Source: an uncultured Actinomycetes bacterium
Lineage (GTDB): Bacteria > Actinomycetota > Coriobacteriia > Coriobacteriales > Atopobiaceae
Reading direction: 5' to 3'
Assembly (NCBI GenBank): GCA_900314645.1
Contig: OMWB01000005.1
Location: 62,001 to 126,000, forward strand
DNA: 64,000 nucleotides
Below the pieces are notes generated by a model. It made no database searches, was not told where the DNA came from, and saw only the letters and a list, made by a program, of their open reading frames with translations. The first letter of the stretch is position 1, and every line of letters starts with the position of its first letter. This document shows positions 61,332 through 64,000 of the stretch, piece by piece. Both the position numbers and the translations under genes were made by a program.

Positions 61332-61407
61332 GGTGGGACAAAGGGGGGTATCCCTTTTGTCCCAATGTGGCAAATGGGACAAAAGGGATACTCCCCTTTG
61401 TCCCACC
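61332..61407. repeat. REP palindrome, RAYT-2 family, distant copy
   Basis: 33-base arms with one mismatch (GGTGGGACAAAGGGGGGTAT at the left) and a 10-base loop. It is the same family as 57484-57569, located 3 kb from RAYT-2 between two synthetase genes; it starts the gap after the stop at 61414. Confidence 0.82.
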
Positions 61408-61413
61408 ACGCTG

Positions 61414-63207
61414 TTAAATCAGGCCGTCGCGCTTGTCCTGCTCGGCAACCTCGGCTGCGGCCAGCTCTTCGTCGCGCTTGCGAATGGCCACGCGGCGAAT
61501 CTTGCCGTTGACGGTCTTGGGAAGCTCGTCAACATAGTCGATGATGCGCGGATACTTGTACGGAGCGGTCTCGCGCTTGACGTAGCGCTGCAGCTCCTTC
61601 GTCAGCGCATCTGAGCCCACATAGCCCTCATGCAGCACGATCGTCGCCTTGACAGCCTTGCCACGCACCGGGTCGGGCACACCGGTGACCGCGCACTCGC
61701 GAACCGCCTCGTGCTGCAAAAGCACGCTCTCGATCTCCGTCGGGCCGATGCGGTAGCCGGAGCTCTTGATCACGTCGTCATTGCGGCCCACGTACCACAG
61801 GAAGTCGTCCTCGTCGCGCCACGCGGTGTCGCCCGTGTGATACCACCCGTCGTAGATGGCCTCCGCCGTCTTCTCCGGGTCGCGGTAGTAGCCAATCATG
61901 ATGCCCTCGGGATGGTGCTCCTCCGGGTAGCGAATGCAGATCTCGCCCGTCTCGCCGTCCTCGCACTCGGTTCCGTCATCACGCAGCACGCGAATGTCGT
62001 ACAGCGGCACGATCTTGCCCATCGAACCGGGCTTGGGGTGGCTGCCGTTAAGGTTTCCAACCGTCAGCGGCGTCTCGGTCTGGCCAAAGCCCTCGAAGAT
62101 GGTCAGCCCCGTGTGCTCTTTCCAGAAATCGAACAGGTCGGGGTTGAGTGCCTCGCCTGCCGTGGTGCAATACACCAGCGAGTTCAGGCGATACCGCTTG
62201 AAGTCAGCCTGCATCATAAGGCGATACATGGTGGGTGGGCAGCACAGCGTCGTCACGCCGTAGCGGTCGATGAGGGAGAGGATTTCGTCCGCATGGAAGC
62301 GGTCGAAGTCGTACGTAAAGACGCACGCCTCCATGGTCCATGCGCCATAGAACTTGCCCCACACGGCCTTACCCCAGCCGGTATCGGCGATGGTGAAGTG
62401 CAGGCCGTCGTCACCCACCACGTTGTGCCACAGCTTTGCCGTGATGGTGTGGGCCAGCGCATAGGTGTAGTCGTGCAGCACCATCTTGGGGTTGCCCGAT
62501 GTGCCGCTGGAGAAGTACATGATCATGGGCTCGTGCACGGTGGTGGGGATGCGACCCCAGAAGTCGCTCGCCGCACGGACGCCCGAGTTGAAGTCAACCC
62601 AGCCCTCGCGATGGCTGGTAAGCTCGCACACGTGGTCAGGACCGGAAAGCGAACGGTGGCGGCTCGGCTCAAAGCTGGGCTCGCTCACGGCCAGGCCGGC
62701 GCCACCGGCAGCCACGATGATCTTGATCTTCAGGTCAGGGCAGTTGGGAGCCACGGTATCGCAGACATCGGCAATGGCACCCGCGTCCGTGCACACAACC
62801 GCCTTGATGCCTGCGGCCTGCAGACGATACTCCAAGTCATGCTCGCGCAGCATGAAGGTTGCCGGCACCAAGAGCGCACCAATCTTATGCAGCGCCAGCG
62901 CGCAGATCCAGAACTGATAGTGCCTGCGAAGAATGACCAGTACGGCGTCGCCCTTGCGCACACCCTGCGCTACCAGGAAGTTTGCACACTTGTCCGACCA
63001 ATACTTCATCTCGCCAAAGGTGAAGCGGTGCTCCTCGCCCTCGGGGTTGCACCACAACATAGCGGGACGCTGCGGCTCAACGGTGGCGATGTCGTCTACC
63101 ACGTCATAAGCCCAGTTAAACGTCTCGGGGTAGTGGAGGGAGAGGTGGGCGACCTGCCCATTGCGGTCGCGGCTTTCTGAAAGATAGTTCTCGCTAAGAT
63201 AGCGCAT
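61414..63207 (-). CDS. AMP-forming acyl-CoA synthetase
   Basis: 597 residues from ATG 63207 (AAAGGAA upstream; the reading to 63249 lacks a ribosome site). Motifs: YFSSGTSGNPKMVLHD, FEGFGQTETPL, GWYHTGDTAWRDE, KSSGYRIGPTEIESVL and GKIRRVAIRKRD. It is a paralogue of the enzyme at 55456-57213 over its full length, with the same RRHYxFWI and PATFML segments. It follows the XRE-cupin regulator by about 120 bases and may be its target. The substrate is unknown; a short- or medium-chain acid is likely. Confidence 0.88.
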   Translation of the reverse strand: MRYLSENYLSESRDRNGQVAHLSLHYPETFNWAYDVVDDIATVEPQRPAMLWCNPEGEEHRFTFGEMKYWSDKCANFLVAQGVRKGDAVLVILRRHYQFWICALALHKIGALLVPATFMLREHDLEYRLQAAGIKAVVCTDAGAIADVCDTVAPNCPDLKIKIIVAAGGAGLAVSEPSFEPSRHRSLSGPDHVCELTSHREGWVDFNSGVRAASDFWGRIPTTVHEPMIMYFSSGTSGNPKMVLHDYTYALAHTITAKLWHNVVGDDGLHFTIADTGWGKAVWGKFYGAWTMEACVFTYDFDRFHADEILSLIDRYGVTTLCCPPTMYRLMMQADFKRYRLNSLVYCTTAGEALNPDLFDFWKEHTGLTIFEGFGQTETPLTVGNLNGSHPKPGSMGKIVPLYDIRVLRDDGTECEDGETGEICIRYPEEHHPEGIMIGYYRDPEKTAEAIYDGWYHTGDTAWRDEDDFLWYVGRNDDVIKSSGYRIGPTEIESVLLQHEAVRECAVTGVPDPVRGKAVKATIVLHEGYVGSDALTKELQRYVKRETAPYKYPRIIDYVDELPKTVNGKIRRVAIRKRDEELAAAEVAEQDKRDGLI

Positions 63208-63258
63208 GGTGGGAATTCCTTTGCAAAGAGATATCGAGACGGCATACAACGCCAGCCC

Positions 63259-63275
63259 ACGCGTCAGCGACGCGT
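63259..63275. promoter_or_regulatory. short inverted repeat before the synthetase gene
   Basis: ACGCGTC AGC GACGCGT, perfect 7-base arms, 52-68 bases before the start at 63207 and after the regulator stop. Possible operator or weak terminator. Confidence 0.3.
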
Positions 63276-63325
63276 TCGGTCAGGTATTGGGTTAACGGCA
63301 CCGTCCGCAGGAAAGCGGGCGATGC

Positions 63326-63922
63326 CTAGATAATCTCTTTGCGCTTCGGGTCAAAGACCACGGCCAGGATCTGCGCATCCTCGCCGCCGATGGCAATCAT
63401 GCCGTGACCACGGCCAGAGTCATAGAACAGCGTGTCGCCGGGACCAACTTCCTCAAAGTGGTCCTCAAAGCGGAAACGCAGGTGACCCTTAAGGACGAAG
63501 TCCATCTCCTGGCCCTCGTGATAGGACAGGTGAATGGGCTCGTTCTGGCTCTGGGGCTGATACGGGACATCCACGAGGAAGGTCTCGCCCAGACGGTTCT
63601 TGAAGTGCGGAGCCTTGTGCAGGTAGTGGAAGTCGGTGTGACGCTCAAGGATAAGCCCCTCGCCCTTACGGACAATCTCGTAGTGCTTGAGGCGCGGGCT
63701 CTCGCCGGTCAGTAGCTCGACTACATCCACACCAAACTTCTTGGCGCACTTGTAGACAAAGGTAAAGGTGAGGTCCATGTCACCGCTCTCACGCGCGGCA
63801 TACTCCTCCGGCGAGCGACCCGTAGCGATGGCCATATCCTCAATGGACAGCTCATTGTCCTCGCGAAGGGACCTGATGCGGTTGGCGATATCTCGACGGT
63901 TCTGCAGGTTGGCGGGTTCCAT
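63326..63922 (-). CDS. XRE-family regulator with C-terminal cupin domain
   Basis: 198 residues. An N-terminal HTH_3 domain (IANRIRSLREDNELSIEDMAIATG) of about 70 residues is joined to a cupin beta barrel (YHEGQEMDFVLKGHLRFRFEDH, then PGDTLFYDSGRGHGMIAIG). The plan is that of PuuR/SutR-type regulators that bind a small ligand in the cupin and control adjacent catabolic genes. ATG 63922 has GAGGAA upstream. It heads the row of minus-strand acyl-CoA synthetase genes and may sense an acid or CoA-related metabolite; that is inference. Confidence 0.88.
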   Translation of the reverse strand: MEPANLQNRRDIANRIRSLREDNELSIEDMAIATGRSPEEYAARESGDMDLTFTFVYKCAKKFGVDVVELLTGESPRLKHYEIVRKGEGLILERHTDFHYLHKAPHFKNRLGETFLVDVPYQPQSQNEPIHLSYHEGQEMDFVLKGHLRFRFEDHFEEVGPGDTLFYDSGRGHGMIAIGGEDAQILAVVFDPKRKEII

Positions 63923-63967
63923 GGGGATTCCTCTTCCTTGGCTAATAATGGAGACACTCTAGCACTC

Positions 63968-64000
63968 TGCGTGTCTAGCTTGGGACATGTTTAACACGCA
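63968..64000. promoter_or_regulatory. possible operator upstream of the XRE-cupin gene
   Basis: 7-base inverted arms TGCGTGT and ACACGCA separated by 19 bases, about 45-78 bases before the regulator start. A self-regulation site is possible. The window ends here. Confidence 0.25.

Noticed and set aside
61630..63180. 516-codon plus-strand frame opposite the acyl-CoA synthetase
   Set aside because: Antisense shadow of a clear AMP-forming synthetase; no domain or ribosome site.

Overview
This window looks like a chromosomal segment from a high-GC Gram-positive anaerobe of the class Coriobacteriia (Atopobiaceae/Olsenella- or Collinsella-like). That placement is an inference. It rests on two LuxR regulators with twelve-helix transporter-like N-termini, very large Sec-exported surface proteins with Ig-like and cell-wall-binding repeats, a ferredoxin-dependent 2-oxoacid oxidoreductase, and an rpsL-rpsG-fusA-rpsJ operon without tuf. 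There are no tRNA or rRNA genes and no CRISPR array.

Region 1 (1-2664) holds two translationally coupled membrane sensor-kinase-like proteins; the second runs off the left edge. Region 2 (2796-24994) is one large minus-strand operon for a type VII (ESX/Yuk-like) secretion system. In transcription order it has a PP2C phosphatase with an 11-fold acidic Thr repeat tail, a membrane Ser/Thr kinase, a one-helix membrane protein, a 1942-residue Ig-repeat membrane protein and the EssC-type ATPase with an FHA domain. These are followed by seven small ESX-like proteins, an Ala/Gly-rich protein, two DUF4176 proteins, a YukD-like ubiquitin-fold protein, two DUF6382 (YukC-like) proteins of which one carries an FHA domain, and two more ESX-like proteins. 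The gene content suggests that secretion is controlled by Thr phosphorylation read by FHA domains.

Region 3 (25197-45282) holds two giant surface proteins that share an almost identical C-terminal module. The first is frameshifted inside that module. Between them lie two LuxR regulators and a lipoprotein. Both surface genes have the same promoter-proximal motif. Region 4 (45357-49965) has a REP-associated transposase (RAYT) with its palindromes, then the str operon. S12 carries Arg at position 88, and rpsJ is the last gene.

Region 5 (50025-51806) has a GNAT protein and a ComEC-like metallo-beta-lactamase lipoprotein on the plus strand. Region 6 (51823-63922, minus) is a 2-oxoacid/acyl-CoA module. 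An XRE-cupin regulator is followed by an acyl-CoA synthetase, then a TIM-barrel/acyl-CoA synthetase fusion, a second RAYT with flanking palindromes, another acyl-CoA synthetase, a P-loop ATPase, and a VorB/VorA/VorC-type oxidoreductase with its ferredoxin. Two short upstream reading frames look like attenuator peptides: one ends in a Leu-Val-Val-Ile-Val-Val-Val run and the other in a Leu run. They would tie these operons to branched-chain amino acids.

Long, near-perfect palindromes of at least three sequence families fill most intergenic gaps. Two of the families each belong with one of the RAYT genes.
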